This document shows, one piece after another, positions 16,217-25,038 of a stretch of DNA of 64,000 bases. The stretch comes from an uncultured Desulfuromonas sp. (GTDB lineage Bacteria > Desulfobacterota > Desulfuromonadia > Desulfuromonadales > Desulfuromonadaceae). Position 1 is the first letter of the stretch. Each line of letters opens with the position of its first letter. Location: contig NZ_OY781461.1 in NCBI RefSeq assembly GCF_963676955.1, forward strand, positions 2,598,225-2,662,224, written 5' to 3'. The notes beneath the pieces are model-generated. The model was not told where the DNA came from. It did no database searches and saw only the letters and a list, made by a program, of their open reading frames with translations. A program made the position numbers and the translations under genes.

Positions 16217-18268
16217 TTACCAGCGACTGATCAGACTGAAATAGACCATGCGCCCCGGCTCGTAAACAATCGGTGGCGTGACGGCGGAACCACTGACCAC
16301 ATCATATTCGTACGAGTTGGCCACGGCATAGCTTTCATCAAATAGGTTTTCGACGCCCAGGTGGAACGACCAATGCTCCGAGTAATGATAACTGGCGGTC
16401 AGGTTCACCACATCCCAGTCGGCCAGTTGCACCTCGCCGGCCTCCTCGTCGATTTGACTGGCTTTCCCGGAATGCAACCATTCTGCACGGACCGCCCAGC
16501 GATTGTTTTCATATTCCAGGCCGAGGCGGGTTTTCCATGGAGGAATCTCACTGAGGTCTTTATCAGCGTTGTTGGCCGGTTGGTCATCTTTGCGCCCGCG
16601 TTGCCAGGCATAACCGGCATCCACAGTCAGCCCACTGACGATCTCTTTGTTCCAGCGCGTTTCAATGCCGTAAATATGGGCGTCGATATTGACCCAGGTC
16701 TTGGCGGGTGATGCCTGCTGATAGATGTAATCATCCAGGTCCGAATAAAAGCCTTTGATGGTCCACTGTCCCCAGGCTCCGTCCAGAGTGATGCCAAGGT
16801 CGAGTTCGTGATTAACGGTCGGATCGAGGTCTGGATTGCCGTAAAACGTCGATGACCCTTGCAGGTAGCGCTCAGCACCGGTGGGCAGGCGCACGCTGCG
16901 ACCGACACCGATAAACAGACGGCTGAAGTCTGTCGGGTACCAGCCGGCAAACAGATAGCCGCTGGCAGTGCGGTCATGCTGGCGGTTGCTGTCGGTCATG
17001 GCGCTGGTGAATTTCAATGTTTCACCGGCTTCCATGGTGGAATCGTCGTAGCGGATGCCGCCGCGCCAGGTGACCGGACCGGTCAGAACCTTGATCTGGG
17101 CGTAACCCGCCCACATATCGTGATCCACATCGGGAATGAACTGATCATTAATCAGGGTGTCGGTATCGTCGTTGTAGGCATTGGCGTTCCAATCCTGATG
17201 GTCGTGAGTCAGGCCTACGGTCAGTTCACCCCAATGGCGTTCTACCGTGTTACTCAGCGACGCGCCGCGGAAGGTGGAGCGTGCTTCAAAACGGCGATGG
17301 AACGACGGCAGGCTGGCACTGACCAGTTCCCGGTATTGATCAAAGGGATTGTGCTGAACATCGTGATGATAGAGGCGCACCTGCAGATGATCGCTGTAAG
17401 GGCACAGCTCAAAGGCATCGTAGTGCAGTTGGGTGAGGGTGGTGCGCTCTTTTTCAATATCCACCGCGACCCGCGGCGTCAGCACATCTTCAGCCTTGCC
17501 GTAGGTCTGTGACAGGGTCAGACTGTGTTGCCGGCTGATATTCCAGCGCAATTTTCCCCACACATCCTGTTTGGTGAAGGCTTCCTGATCCTCTCCATCC
17601 TCCGAATAGGGGCGTCCGGCCGGTGCAAAATCAGTCAGGTCGCGGCCGTCACCATCTTCATACGGATCCATCTCTGTTGCTGCGTACCCGAGCAGTGCCT
17701 GAATGGTGTCATTTCCGCCGGTGACTTGCACGGCGCCGCTGCGATAATCAAAGCTGCCGCCTTTGAGCCATACTTCAGCTTTTTCCTCAGCGCTGGGATC
17801 GACGGTTTCAACACGGATCGCACCACCCAATCCGCCCTGACGGCTGACGTCAAACGGTCCGGGTTGAACACTGACCTGACGCACCGCCAGTAGTGGCACG
17901 TGAGATAGCGCCGGGTCTTTGCGGCTGCCGCAGGCGCCTTCGATCATGGCGTTGTCATATAACACGCGCAAGTTGGCCTTGCCAAAACCGCGCAGTGCAA
18001 TCTCATTGCCGTAACCGCTTTTACGAATCAGTGTTGTGCTGGCCGACTGTTGGCTGAGTAACTCGGCTAAATCAACAACGTGTTCATGACGCAGTTCTTC
18101 CTGATCAACCTGGTCGGGGTCATCGTCTTTTTCAGCGGATGCCGTGACCAGAATGGTTTCGAGTTCAATGATCTGTTCGGCGTGCACAATGTTAGTCGTT
18201 GTCACAATCCATAACAGGGCGAGCAGGCAAACGCCTCCCTGGTATCTCCATGGCATGGTAGAGCCCAT
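16217..18268 (-). CDS. TonB-dependent outer-membrane receptor (copper- or siderophore-type)
   Basis: 683 residues with an ideal AAGGAGG site before the ATG at 18268. There is a signal peptide ending near VHA, a TonB box-like ETILVTAS, a plug domain (EIALRGFGKANLRVLYDNAMIEG...), and a 22-strand-type barrel ending in ISRW. The plug segment GACGSRKDP recalls the CGxRMDP motif of OprC/NosA-type copper receptors, though altered. It would import a metal complex using the TonB system. A His-rich membrane protein gene and a Fur-like box lie upstream, suggesting metal-responsive control. The substrate is uncertain. Confidence 0.88.
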   Translation of the reverse strand: MGSTMPWRYQGGVCLLALLWIVTTTNIVHAEQIIELETILVTASAEKDDDPDQVDQEELRHEHVVDLAELLSQQSASTTLIRKSGYGNEIALRGFGKANLRVLYDNAMIEGACGSRKDPALSHVPLLAVRQVSVQPGPFDVSRQGGLGGAIRVETVDPSAEEKAEVWLKGGSFDYRSGAVQVTGGNDTIQALLGYAATEMDPYEDGDGRDLTDFAPAGRPYSEDGEDQEAFTKQDVWGKLRWNISRQHSLTLSQTYGKAEDVLTPRVAVDIEKERTTLTQLHYDAFELCPYSDHLQVRLYHHDVQHNPFDQYRELVSASLPSFHRRFEARSTFRGASLSNTVERHWGELTVGLTHDHQDWNANAYNDDTDTLINDQFIPDVDHDMWAGYAQIKVLTGPVTWRGGIRYDDSTMEAGETLKFTSAMTDSNRQHDRTASGYLFAGWYPTDFSRLFIGVGRSVRLPTGAERYLQGSSTFYGNPDLDPTVNHELDLGITLDGAWGQWTIKGFYSDLDDYIYQQASPAKTWVNIDAHIYGIETRWNKEIVSGLTVDAGYAWQRGRKDDQPANNADKDLSEIPPWKTRLGLEYENNRWAVRAEWLHSGKASQIDEEAGEVQLADWDVVNLTASYHYSEHWSFHLGVENLFDESYAVANSYEYDVVSGSAVTPPIVYEPGRMVYFSLISRW

Positions 18269-18373
18269 GATTCCTCCTTAATACGCTTAAGCGCATTTAC
18301 ATTGAAGTTGTACAATTCCCGTACATTGCCGTACAGACAATCGCGGGAAGCATCACAGTGATGTCAGGCACAA

Positions 18374-18724
18374 TCAAGCAATGGGAGGAGCGCGGGCAGG
18401 GTAGGTGGCATTGACGTGTTGCGGGATCTGCTGATGGACGGAACCGGCATAAGGTGCCGCCAACGAAAAAAACGAAACACAAGATGCGCCATCGGCCAGA
18501 TCAAAATGTTGAATGGTCTGGCAGTAATCATGAAGTGGGCACGAAGCATGGTGATGGTGTTCACTGTGGTGATAGCTCAGCCCGTGATTGGCTGAATGCT
18601 CATGTCCCCGGTGAAACAGTGGATGAAGCAGATGGACACCGATCGTCAGATAAAAGACGGCCAGGGCAGTCAGCCATAGGCTGAGCACCGGCACAGAACG
18701 ACGATATCGGGATGTGGCTGCCAT
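18374..18724 (-). CDS. His-rich small membrane protein (DUF2946-like)
   Basis: 116 residues, AAGGAG before the ATG at 18724. One N-terminal hydrophobic segment (LSLWLTALAVFYLTIGVHLL) is followed by a His-dense stretch (HRGHEHS, YHHSEHHHH), a CPLHDYC motif and a C-terminal RAPP motif typical of DUF2946-like proteins that accompany TonB receptors. It probably binds a transition metal at the membrane. The receptor gene follows about 105 bases downstream, likely in one operon. Confidence 0.7.
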   Translation of the reverse strand: MAATSRYRRSVPVLSLWLTALAVFYLTIGVHLLHPLFHRGHEHSANHGLSYHHSEHHHHASCPLHDYCQTIQHFDLADGASCVSFFSLAAPYAGSVHQQIPQHVNATYPARAPPIA

Positions 18725-18760
18725 ACGAGCTCCTTCACACGCGAAACGCGGCCATTGTAA

Positions 18761-18775
18761 CGATAATCGTTTTCA
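18761..18775. promoter_or_regulatory. Fur-like box upstream of His-rich protein and TonB receptor
   Basis: CGATAATCGTTTTCA matches the 7-1-7 Fur consensus TGATAATNATTATCA at 11 of 14 defined positions. It lies 37-51 bases upstream of the start of the His-rich protein gene, a promoter-proximal position. This suggests iron-repressed expression; binding is an inference. Confidence 0.55.
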
Positions 18776-18939
18776 TTGACCAGAACTGTTATTGAACCGT
18801 GGATTAAAATGTCATCCAAGCTTGAGTTGACGGGTTCATTGCAGGTGATTGTGTAAAAAAGCTGATTTGTTATGAAAACGCTGCCTTTGTAAAGTGTTGT
18901 AATTTAAGTTAGTTAGATACGTTCGGCTTGCCGAACACT

Positions 18940-20856
18940 TTAATTATCGTCATCAGCCGAATGGTGAATTGTGTCGATGAGCGCATTGAGCTGGCGGTAC
19001 TCTTCATCCGTTAAAGGACGGTTACCATAGAGTATGGCGCTATAACGCAGAGCAAAGGTTAAGCAGTGGGGATCGTTCAGTTCCCTGGCGTGTTCGATCA
19101 GACCGCGGGTCGGAGACATGCTGTCCAGCTGGTAGCGTTTCTTCACGGCGCTTTGATAACGCTTCAAAAGGCGTTGTTGTGAGGTGAGGCGTGGATGTTT
19201 CATCCACCACAGTAGAGCGGCGCCGCTGAGCAGCACAACAAAAATGACGAGGCCGCCACGGACCAGGCCTGTTGTATCAGGGAGCATGTCTTTGAGGTGA
19301 CGGCCACTGTTGCGCACCAGAGTGATCTGGCTGTTGAAATCGTAGGTAATGATCACCTGAGTCCAGAGGTATTCAAGACTGTCCATGGTGCGCTTTGCCA
19401 GAGAGAGCTGTCGCGTGGCCAATAACGAGGTCGACGCATTCACCGCATAGCGGCTCGGATCGATGCGTTGCCATTGGTCATCAATGAGGACTTCCACCCA
19501 GACGTGCGCCAGGTCTTCGGTGATCAGATAGTAGCCGGCCAGGTTATTATAGTCACCACCATGATAGCCGCCCACCAGACGGGTCGGCACGTCGCACAAT
19601 CGCGAAAGCAGGGCAAACGAGGACGCAAAAAACTCACAATACCCGCGTTTTTTGACGAACAAAAATTCATCGACCGGAGCTGTCGGGCCGGGTAAATCCG
19701 TGGTGGCGTAGGCCAACTGCTGCTCGCGAAAGAATTTCTCAAGCAAGTTCAGGCGTTGCTCCGCTGTTTGGGCCTGTTGGCGGATCTGATCGGCCACCTG
19801 TCGAACACGAGGGGATACCGTGGCCGGGACTTCGAGGTACAGCTCGTCATTGATTTCGGATGACAGTTGCCATTGTCCACCGAGGCGTGATTGGCACTGA
19901 TAACTGACACTTTTGCTTAAGGGCCAGCGCGACAGAAACACCTGATCACTGTCCTGTTGATAACGAAGCCCCTCAAGGCGGATCGGACGATCCAGGGTGA
20001 ACAGAAAGTGTTTATTGGTGGCCGGCAACGTAATGGTACAAGTGATATTTTTTCCGCCAACCAGTCGTGAACGTTCACGCTGGGGAGCCGTGCGTTTCCA
20101 TGTTGTCCCCTCCAGCGTATTGAGAACGGTTCCTCGCCAGTAGAGATCTTCCGCTTTCATTTGTGCACATTCAGCACGAAAAGCCAGGGTTTTCACTGCA
20201 GAATTGCTGGCAAAGGCGCCGGGGCGCACCTGTTCGCTGAAGCCGGTGGTGGCCGAAGGTTGGGGATTGAGAAAGTTCCAGAGCGGAAACTGGGTGCGTG
20301 GCAGGATGACGAACAGCACCATCATCAGCAGCAACGAGCCAATAGGCAGCACGGCGGCAGTTTTCAGCAGGGTGATGATTTGCGGGCGGTTCAGCCGCAG
20401 ACTGGGATCGCGGTGAAAGAAGGTCAGCAGCACCAGGCCAATGGTGACACCGGCCACCATCAGGATCAACGCCGGAAGATAGATCATATTCAGGCTGAGC
20501 AGGGAGGAACCGGCCAGACAAAACAGGGACAGCACAAAGATCTGCAGATAATGCCGCCCCTGCTTCTCCGTCACCAGCCGAATGCTGAGCAGCAGGGCAA
20601 GCAGGTTGACGGCCGGCGGTACAATATTATTCAAGTTAAGCTGCACCAGATAGACGGTAAAAAAAACAAATGTCAGCAGCGTGGCCAGGCGTGGTCCCAA
20701 AAGGTACTGCTGACGGCGGTCAGAAAGCAACCCGCCGAAAAATGCCGCCACGGCAACAACCTGCACCGGTCCATCCAGCCAAGTGAACAGCGGCAGCAGG
20801 CCAAGGAGAACAACCAGATAGGTGAGGATGTCGAGGGGAACTTTAATCCTGACCAT
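18940..20856 (-). CDS. tgpA: TgpA-like transglutaminase membrane protein (DUF3488)
   Basis: 638 residues. The first ~210 form a set of membrane helices (DUF3488), a transglutaminase-like domain follows at about 330-470, and one further membrane helix and a cytoplasmic tail end the protein. The catalytic triad is visible: Cys in RGYCEFFASSFALL, His in AHVWVEV and Asp in WQRIDPSR. The domain faces the periplasm. The start overlaps the end of the DUF58 gene by 14 bases and has AAGGAG upstream. It is the third gene of the classical MoxR-DUF58-TgpA operon, thought to act in envelope protein maturation. Confidence 0.9.
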   Translation of the reverse strand: MVRIKVPLDILTYLVVLLGLLPLFTWLDGPVQVVAVAAFFGGLLSDRRQQYLLGPRLATLLTFVFFTVYLVQLNLNNIVPPAVNLLALLLSIRLVTEKQGRHYLQIFVLSLFCLAGSSLLSLNMIYLPALILMVAGVTIGLVLLTFFHRDPSLRLNRPQIITLLKTAAVLPIGSLLLMMVLFVILPRTQFPLWNFLNPQPSATTGFSEQVRPGAFASNSAVKTLAFRAECAQMKAEDLYWRGTVLNTLEGTTWKRTAPQRERSRLVGGKNITCTITLPATNKHFLFTLDRPIRLEGLRYQQDSDQVFLSRWPLSKSVSYQCQSRLGGQWQLSSEINDELYLEVPATVSPRVRQVADQIRQQAQTAEQRLNLLEKFFREQQLAYATTDLPGPTAPVDEFLFVKKRGYCEFFASSFALLSRLCDVPTRLVGGYHGGDYNNLAGYYLITEDLAHVWVEVLIDDQWQRIDPSRYAVNASTSLLATRQLSLAKRTMDSLEYLWTQVIITYDFNSQITLVRNSGRHLKDMLPDTTGLVRGGLVIFVVLLSGAALLWWMKHPRLTSQQRLLKRYQSAVKKRYQLDSMSPTRGLIEHARELNDPHCLTFALRYSAILYGNRPLTDEEYRQLNALIDTIHHSADDDN

Positions 20857-21775
20857 AGGTTGCCAGCTCCTTGAGTAGGTGGATCTTATGCCCTTGGCCC
20901 AGTGCGGGAGGGATGAGCGTGTCGTTGAGTTTAAGCCCCACAGGTTGATTACGGCGCAACAGATCGCTAATCAGAAACGCGGCGCAACGCAGTTGTTGCT
21001 CCAAGCCGGCACCGGGCAAAGCCAGGGGGTTGATTTCCACCGGTGGTTGCTGAAGATCAGACAGTTCCTTGATTTTCAGGCTGTCATGGCGCGCGGACAG
21101 TTTCCAGTGGATCATTTTCAACGGCTCGCTTCCCTGATAATTGCTGATGCGGCTGATGTCGCCTTCGCTGCCCTTGATGTGGCTTTCCTGCATACCGTCG
21201 TTTTGAATCTGATCCGTGACCTGCTGATGGCGACAGGCGACTGGCCGTGGAAACACGAGGATCGGCTGATCAAGATCAATGATGCAGCGACGAACAAAGA
21301 AATTGATGGGAAAGGTTGAGCTGATGGTCAGACGATGATGACCATGGAGGCCCCGTCCGCTGAATGTCACCGGGACTCCGACACTCTCCCGCCGGCCTTT
21401 TTTAACCAGAGGCAGGTGGCCGGTCTCGTTAACCTGATCTTCAAAAGAGAGGTCCAACAAAAAGCCCGGTAACAGCCGGCGGTTATTGGTCAGCCGCACA
21501 CGCATCAACGTCTCCAGACCATCGTAGATCTCGTCAGGAGGTTCCAACGCAATATGAAGTTTTTTCAGGTTCCAGTGGCCGAGAATTCCCGACACCGACA
21601 TAAAACCGAGCAGGGCCGACACCATCAGATAGAGCAGATTATTGCCGGTATTGACCGCTCCGAAGCCAAGCAGCAGGGTCATGACGATGTAAAGCGTTCC
21701 CGCTTTGGTCAGCTTCAGACCATAGGAACGGCTACGTTGTTGAGATGCGTACACTATGTGGTATTTTTCAACCAT
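20843..21775 (-). CDS. DUF58 family protein, N-terminus remade by element insertion
   Basis: 310 residues. Two membrane helices follow LTKAGTLYIVMTLLLGFGAVNTGNNLLYL, then the DUF58 core with GSEGDISRISNYQGSEPLKMIHWKLSA. The family partners MoxR ATPases. The present start (ATG at 21775, no clear ribosome site) and the first ~11 codons come from the integrated element; the family sequence resumes at QQRSRSYGLK, exactly at the 27-bp attachment repeat (21719-21745). The native gene probably began inside or beside the 3' end of moxR, now 10 kb away. Whether it is still well expressed is open. Confidence 0.85.
   Translation of the reverse strand: MVEKYHIVYASQQRSRSYGLKLTKAGTLYIVMTLLLGFGAVNTGNNLLYLMVSALLGFMSVSGILGHWNLKKLHIALEPPDEIYDGLETLMRVRLTNNRRLLPGFLLDLSFEDQVNETGHLPLVKKGRRESVGVPVTFSGRGLHGHHRLTISSTFPINFFVRRCIIDLDQPILVFPRPVACRHQQVTDQIQNDGMQESHIKGSEGDISRISNYQGSEPLKMIHWKLSARHDSLKIKELSDLQQPPVEINPLALPGAGLEQQLRCAAFLISDLLRRNQPVGLKLNDTLIPPALGQGHKIHLLKELATYGQD
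21719..21745. repeat. Left attachment site repeat (attL)
   Basis: 27 bases from ACCATAGGAACGG to TTGTTGAGA, identical to 31749-31775 except at one position (C at 21732, G at 31762), in direct orientation. It lies within the N-terminal codons of the DUF58 gene. With its partner it bounds the AT-rich element. Confidence 0.85.
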
Positions 21776-21928
21776 ATAAGATGCGAAGACCTGGAGATAT
21801 AGTATTTTCAGCTACTTGAAATGACCTTGCGGTTAGTTAAAATTAACACATGTATTGTTTGTCTCACCCCTCTGTCCCAGTACAAGACTAGAAAGATAGT
21901 GTTAGATACTCCAAAATTTTAGCACAAA
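21776..21928. other. Left end of the element, no gene
   Basis: AT-rich stretch containing one copy of TTGTCTCACCCCTCTG (21859-21874). The same sequence, same orientation, lies at 31662-31677 over the integrase start. It may be an arm-type integrase site or a relic of an integrase 5' end. Confidence 0.5.
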
Positions 21929-22396
21929 TCACAGTCCAAGAATATCCCAGTTATTAAAACTACTCTCGTCTTCCTTATTGAAAAATTTTAAATCAAACCA
22001 CCGAAAATCAACATCCTTTCGTGCCGTGCCATCTGTTTTGGGTGTGTTGATATATTTGTCATATTCCTCTCTTACCCTCGTTGCAAGCACATCATGTTTG
22101 AAAATATAGTAATCATTATTCCCATCATCTTTCATATTAACCAAGATTACAAACAGGTTTGGATTGTTCAGAATCTTCTCGCTACCCTTACCCAGACGCC
22201 ACCCTTGTTTATTACCCAACCCCATAGTTTTGACCTGAATCGTTACTGTTTTACGTCCTTCGGCATCAGAAGCCATTAAATCAAATATTGGATTGTTCTT
22301 TGATGTTGGCAGAGCAAGTATATTTCTTCTGCAAAGTTCAGCACATACGTAATATTCACCAGCTGTACCGATCATTCCCTTTTTTGGTTTTTCCAT
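21929..22396 (-). CDS. PD-(D/E)XK-like nuclease fold protein of the element
   Basis: 155 residues from the ATG at 22396 (AGGAG with six-base spacing). The N-terminal pattern GTAGEYYVCAELCRRN then NNPIFDLMASD...TVTIQVKT gives the E...D...QxK order of PD-(D/E)XK nucleases and resolvase-like proteins. A trailing FRWFDLKFF segment is seen. It might act on element or invading DNA, but no partner methylase is present, and many similar proteins are uncharacterised. It lies near the left end and points toward attL. Confidence 0.5.
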   Translation of the reverse strand: MEKPKKGMIGTAGEYYVCAELCRRNILALPTSKNNPIFDLMASDAEGRKTVTIQVKTMGLGNKQGWRLGKGSEKILNNPNLFVILVNMKDDGNNDYYIFKHDVLATRVREEYDKYINTPKTDGTARKDVDFRWFDLKFFNKEDESSFNNWDILGL

Positions 22397-22641
22397 TATC
22401 ATCTCCTGTTAACAAATTGAATTACCATAATCATTCTAAACCGAACACCACCACATCATAACATCATTAATTATGACAATTGCGGTTATAATTACCAGTT
22501 ACAACTACCCGACTACCCCCATAACACGGCCCGAAAAGTTGTTGTAGTCACTGGGTAAAATTGGAAAGTGTGAAGTTAATACAATTTTTTATAAATACAT
22601 ATAGAAAAGAGATTTATCAGTATAAACAATTGGAGGCATAC

Positions 22642-22806
22642 ATGAGCAAAAGTGATTATATAATATTTAGGATAACACCAGAGGATAAAAGAATGCTGGA
22701 AACATACAGGATTAGGACAGGAAACTACTATATGACAGACATGATCAAAAGGTCTTTAGAGAGCTACATATACGATAAGACAGGAGAGTCAATAAAACTA
22801 AAATAA
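22642..22806 (+). CDS. Small ribbon-helix-helix-like protein
   Basis: 54 residues from the ATG at 22642, with TTGGAGG five bases upstream. SDYIIFRITPEDKRMLETYR followed by YMTDMIKRSLESYI looks like a beta strand plus two helices, the ribbon-helix-helix plan of plasmid copy-control and antitoxin proteins. As the first plus-strand gene before the replication gene, it may regulate that region. Confidence 0.5.
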   Translation: MSKSDYIIFRITPEDKRMLETYRIRTGNYYMTDMIKRSLESYIYDKTGESIKLK

Positions 22807-22875
22807 AAACGCGCCACCGGATGTTGTAGGAGTATGGATAAGATACATTTTCCCGGTGACGCGAGGAGGCCTATC

Positions 22876-23256
22876 ATGAATGTTTTAAAAGACATGATCA
22901 GCACAATGGATAAAATAATTAATCGAATTGCATTATTATTTATGCAAAATAATCAAAAATATATAGAAAAAAATGCAGAAAATGAAAAATTAAATTGTGA
23001 AATAAAAAGCGATATCAGGAAGTTAAATATTGAATACAGGAGATTATCGAAAATGAGCAAACAACAAATGGCAGTAGACGAGATAAACGAACTGACAGAT
23101 TTTTTAACTGGGGGCGCTCGTCGTGAACTGGACGGGATCAGAAAGGATTTGGATAGGTATAAGAGCGATTTGGCCTATCAAAAGACACGCAATTATGCAA
23201 GGTCAGTATTAATGTTGCACCAGATACAAATGATTGAGGGACAACAAGACCATTAA
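22876..23256 (+). CDS. Coiled-coil protein of unknown function
   Basis: 126 residues from the ATG at 22876, preceded by GAGGAGG at six bases; an ATG further upstream is less well placed. The sequence is almost entirely helical and charged (KYIEKNAENEKLNCEIKSDIRKLN...), consistent with a coiled coil. No known motif. It lies between the RHH-like gene and the replication initiator. Confidence 0.5.
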   Translation: MNVLKDMISTMDKIINRIALLFMQNNQKYIEKNAENEKLNCEIKSDIRKLNIEYRRLSKMSKQQMAVDEINELTDFLTGGARRELDGIRKDLDRYKSDLAYQKTRNYARSVLMLHQIQMIEGQQDH

Positions 23257-23307
23257 ACGAGAATGACCGTCCCTTGGAGAGAGGGACGGCCTAAACATAA
23301 AACAAGC

Positions 23308-23385
23308 AATTGGAGTACTGCAATGCAACATATATATTTAGCATTTATTATACTCCAATTTATTTAAAAACGTAAACATGGAGTA
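23308..23385. promoter_or_regulatory. Inverted repeat with extra half-site before the rep gene
   Basis: AATTGGAGTA (23308-23317) and TACTCCAATT (23351-23360) form a perfect 10-bp inverted repeat. A third TGGAGTA half-site (23379-23385) covers the ribosome site of the rep gene. This is a plausible operator for autoregulation or copy control. Confidence 0.45.
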
Positions 23386-23392
23386 TATAAAA

Positions 23393-24049
23393 ATGAATTA
23401 TTACAAAAAAAAAGAATATCGAGAAAAACTCGATAAATTGCGGAAGACAGACCCAGAGATGGCAGCAGGGTTAGAAGAGCTTGATAATGTATCTCCCGCA
23501 GCACCAGTACCAGCACCAATACCCGAACAACAAACTACTGCAAGCACCGACACTGTTGAAATAATGCCAACACCAGTACAACCCACACCTGAACCACCAA
23601 CAGCACCGACACCGGAACCAATACCAGTACAACAACATCACAGACCAGTAGTACCAATCAACAGCCATCAAAGTGTAAGATATTTGGGATTGGAATTAGA
23701 CCTATTGGAGTTGCTAGCAAAGGGTGTTTTTAGCCACCGCGAGACTCGTGTGTTGCTGGTAATTTTGAGGCATACAGCGGGATTTAACAGGCCCAAATGG
23801 CCCCGCCGATCAGGTGACAATGACAAGATGATGGCGCTCAAACGCGATATTGCGGCAGCTACAAACATAGTATTATCAGACGTCACGAAAACACTTAAAA
23901 GCCTTATCAGCAAAAATGTAATCACAATGGACAGTGATGGTATCACCTATAACTATAATTATCAGGCATGGAATAGAGGTGATTGGCTAACATTTACGGA
24001 CGATGTGCTTGAGGCGGTTGTGGAGACTCGCGAGGCAAATTACCTCTGA
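23393..24049 (+). CDS. Replication initiator, lambda O N-terminal-like winged helix
   Basis: 218 residues from the ATG at 23393, with GGAG nine bases upstream. A basic N-terminus and a long Pro/Thr/Glu/Gln linker (about 40-95) precede a winged-helix domain: YLGLELDLLELLAKGVFSHRETRVLLVILRHTAGFN, DIAAATNI, SDVTKTLKSLISKNVI. This arrangement is typical of phage replication protein O and related plasmid initiators, although here the domain is C-terminal. The iteron array begins in its last codons, as expected for an initiator binding its own gene end. No helicase-loader domain is visible. Confidence 0.7.
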   Translation: MNYYKKKEYREKLDKLRKTDPEMAAGLEELDNVSPAAPVPAPIPEQQTTASTDTVEIMPTPVQPTPEPPTAPTPEPIPVQQHHRPVVPINSHQSVRYLGLELDLLELLAKGVFSHRETRVLLVILRHTAGFNRPKWPRRSGDNDKMMALKRDIAAATNIVLSDVTKTLKSLISKNVITMDSDGITYNYNYQAWNRGDWLTFTDDVLEAVVETREANYL

Positions 24050-24199
24050 TCCCGGCAGTGGTTATAGCTAGTTAAAATCAAAAAGGTAAATTACCTCAAA
24101 TTTTGCAAGTTTAAGGTGATTTACCTTTTTTTAGGTCAATTTTGAGGTGAATTACCTCTAAAAAAAGGCGATTTACCTCTGAAAAAAGGTAAATCGCCT
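24033..24199. repeat. Iteron array, six AGGTRAATTACCT-like palindromes
   Basis: Units begin at 24033, 24084, 24114, 24145, 24166 and 24187, each a 13-bp near-palindrome of the form AGGYRAWTTACCT or its complement, spaced 51, 30, 31, 21 and 21 bases. The first lies inside the rep stop region. The last two are inverted to each other and flanked by A and T runs, so they can also fold as a terminator-like hairpin. This is the probable origin of replication. Confidence 0.75.
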
Positions 24200-25038
24200 T
24201 TTTTTCCTCCCAAAAAGCTATATTTTGCAATGGAAATTTTGATCGTATAAAGGTTTTTATAAAGATTTATATAAAGTTCTTTTATAAAGTGAGTAAAATC
24301 AGTATTAAATCAATATATTAATTTGATAGATAGTACTACTAAAACCCTACGGGTTTTGTGCTTAGTGCTTGCACACTGCGTGTGCCAGCACATAATCACT
24401 GCAATTATTTTTTAAAACCTTACCTCAAAGAGCAAATACAATATCCTCTTGAATACGGTTTTAAATTCTTTTGTTATTACACTATATATAATAATATTAT
24501 TATTCCCCTCGGTAAAATATACTGATAGATTACCATGGACGCATCAAAATGTAAACGTGACCTAATTATTAATCCTCTTGAGTAAGATCTTGTTTTATTG
24601 TCCGTTGATTAGGCTCTAAAAGTGCCGCGCAGCGGCCTTTTGCTCTCTATATGCCGGATACCGCAAGTCAAGCAATGCACACAACCAATTATCACCAATG
24701 CCCCTTACCTTTGCTCAATCCACTAATACGGCAAGTCAGCAACAATCACCGCTGATATTGCCCCAAAATGACTATGTGACAAATCAAAATTCTCTTGAGA
24801 CATAAAGGGTTTTTATTGCGTGAAATCCTATTGAGAATGGGTTTCCCTTGCGGCACAAAGGAAAGTAGTCTTCATTGAGAGTGTGCCTGTATAATGACAG
24901 TGGATACATCTCCGTCATTTTTAGATATAATCCTGCCAGGGCCTAGATAACCTTCTCAGTGGCAGCCCTTTGCAGTAGGTTTCCTAAGTTTGGACTTGCG
25001 AATCACTTGATGGTGTTTCCTATATAGAAGTCTTTGGA
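24200..25038. other. Gene-free origin-proximal region with AT-rich repeats
   Basis: No supported gene. Just after the iterons there are three close copies of a TTTATAAAG-like 9-mer (about 24252-24290), a likely DNA-unwinding tract. Further on, CCTCTTGA/CTCTTGAG-like words recur at about 24445, 24574, 24791, 24826 and 24873. Several GC-poor hairpins are seen, but no tRNA or clear terminator. Confidence 0.5.

Noticed and set aside
24166-24205. Rho-independent terminator of the rep gene
   Set aside because: The hairpin is made of the last two iterons flanked by A and T runs. It may terminate transcription too, but the repeat pattern explains it better as part of the origin.
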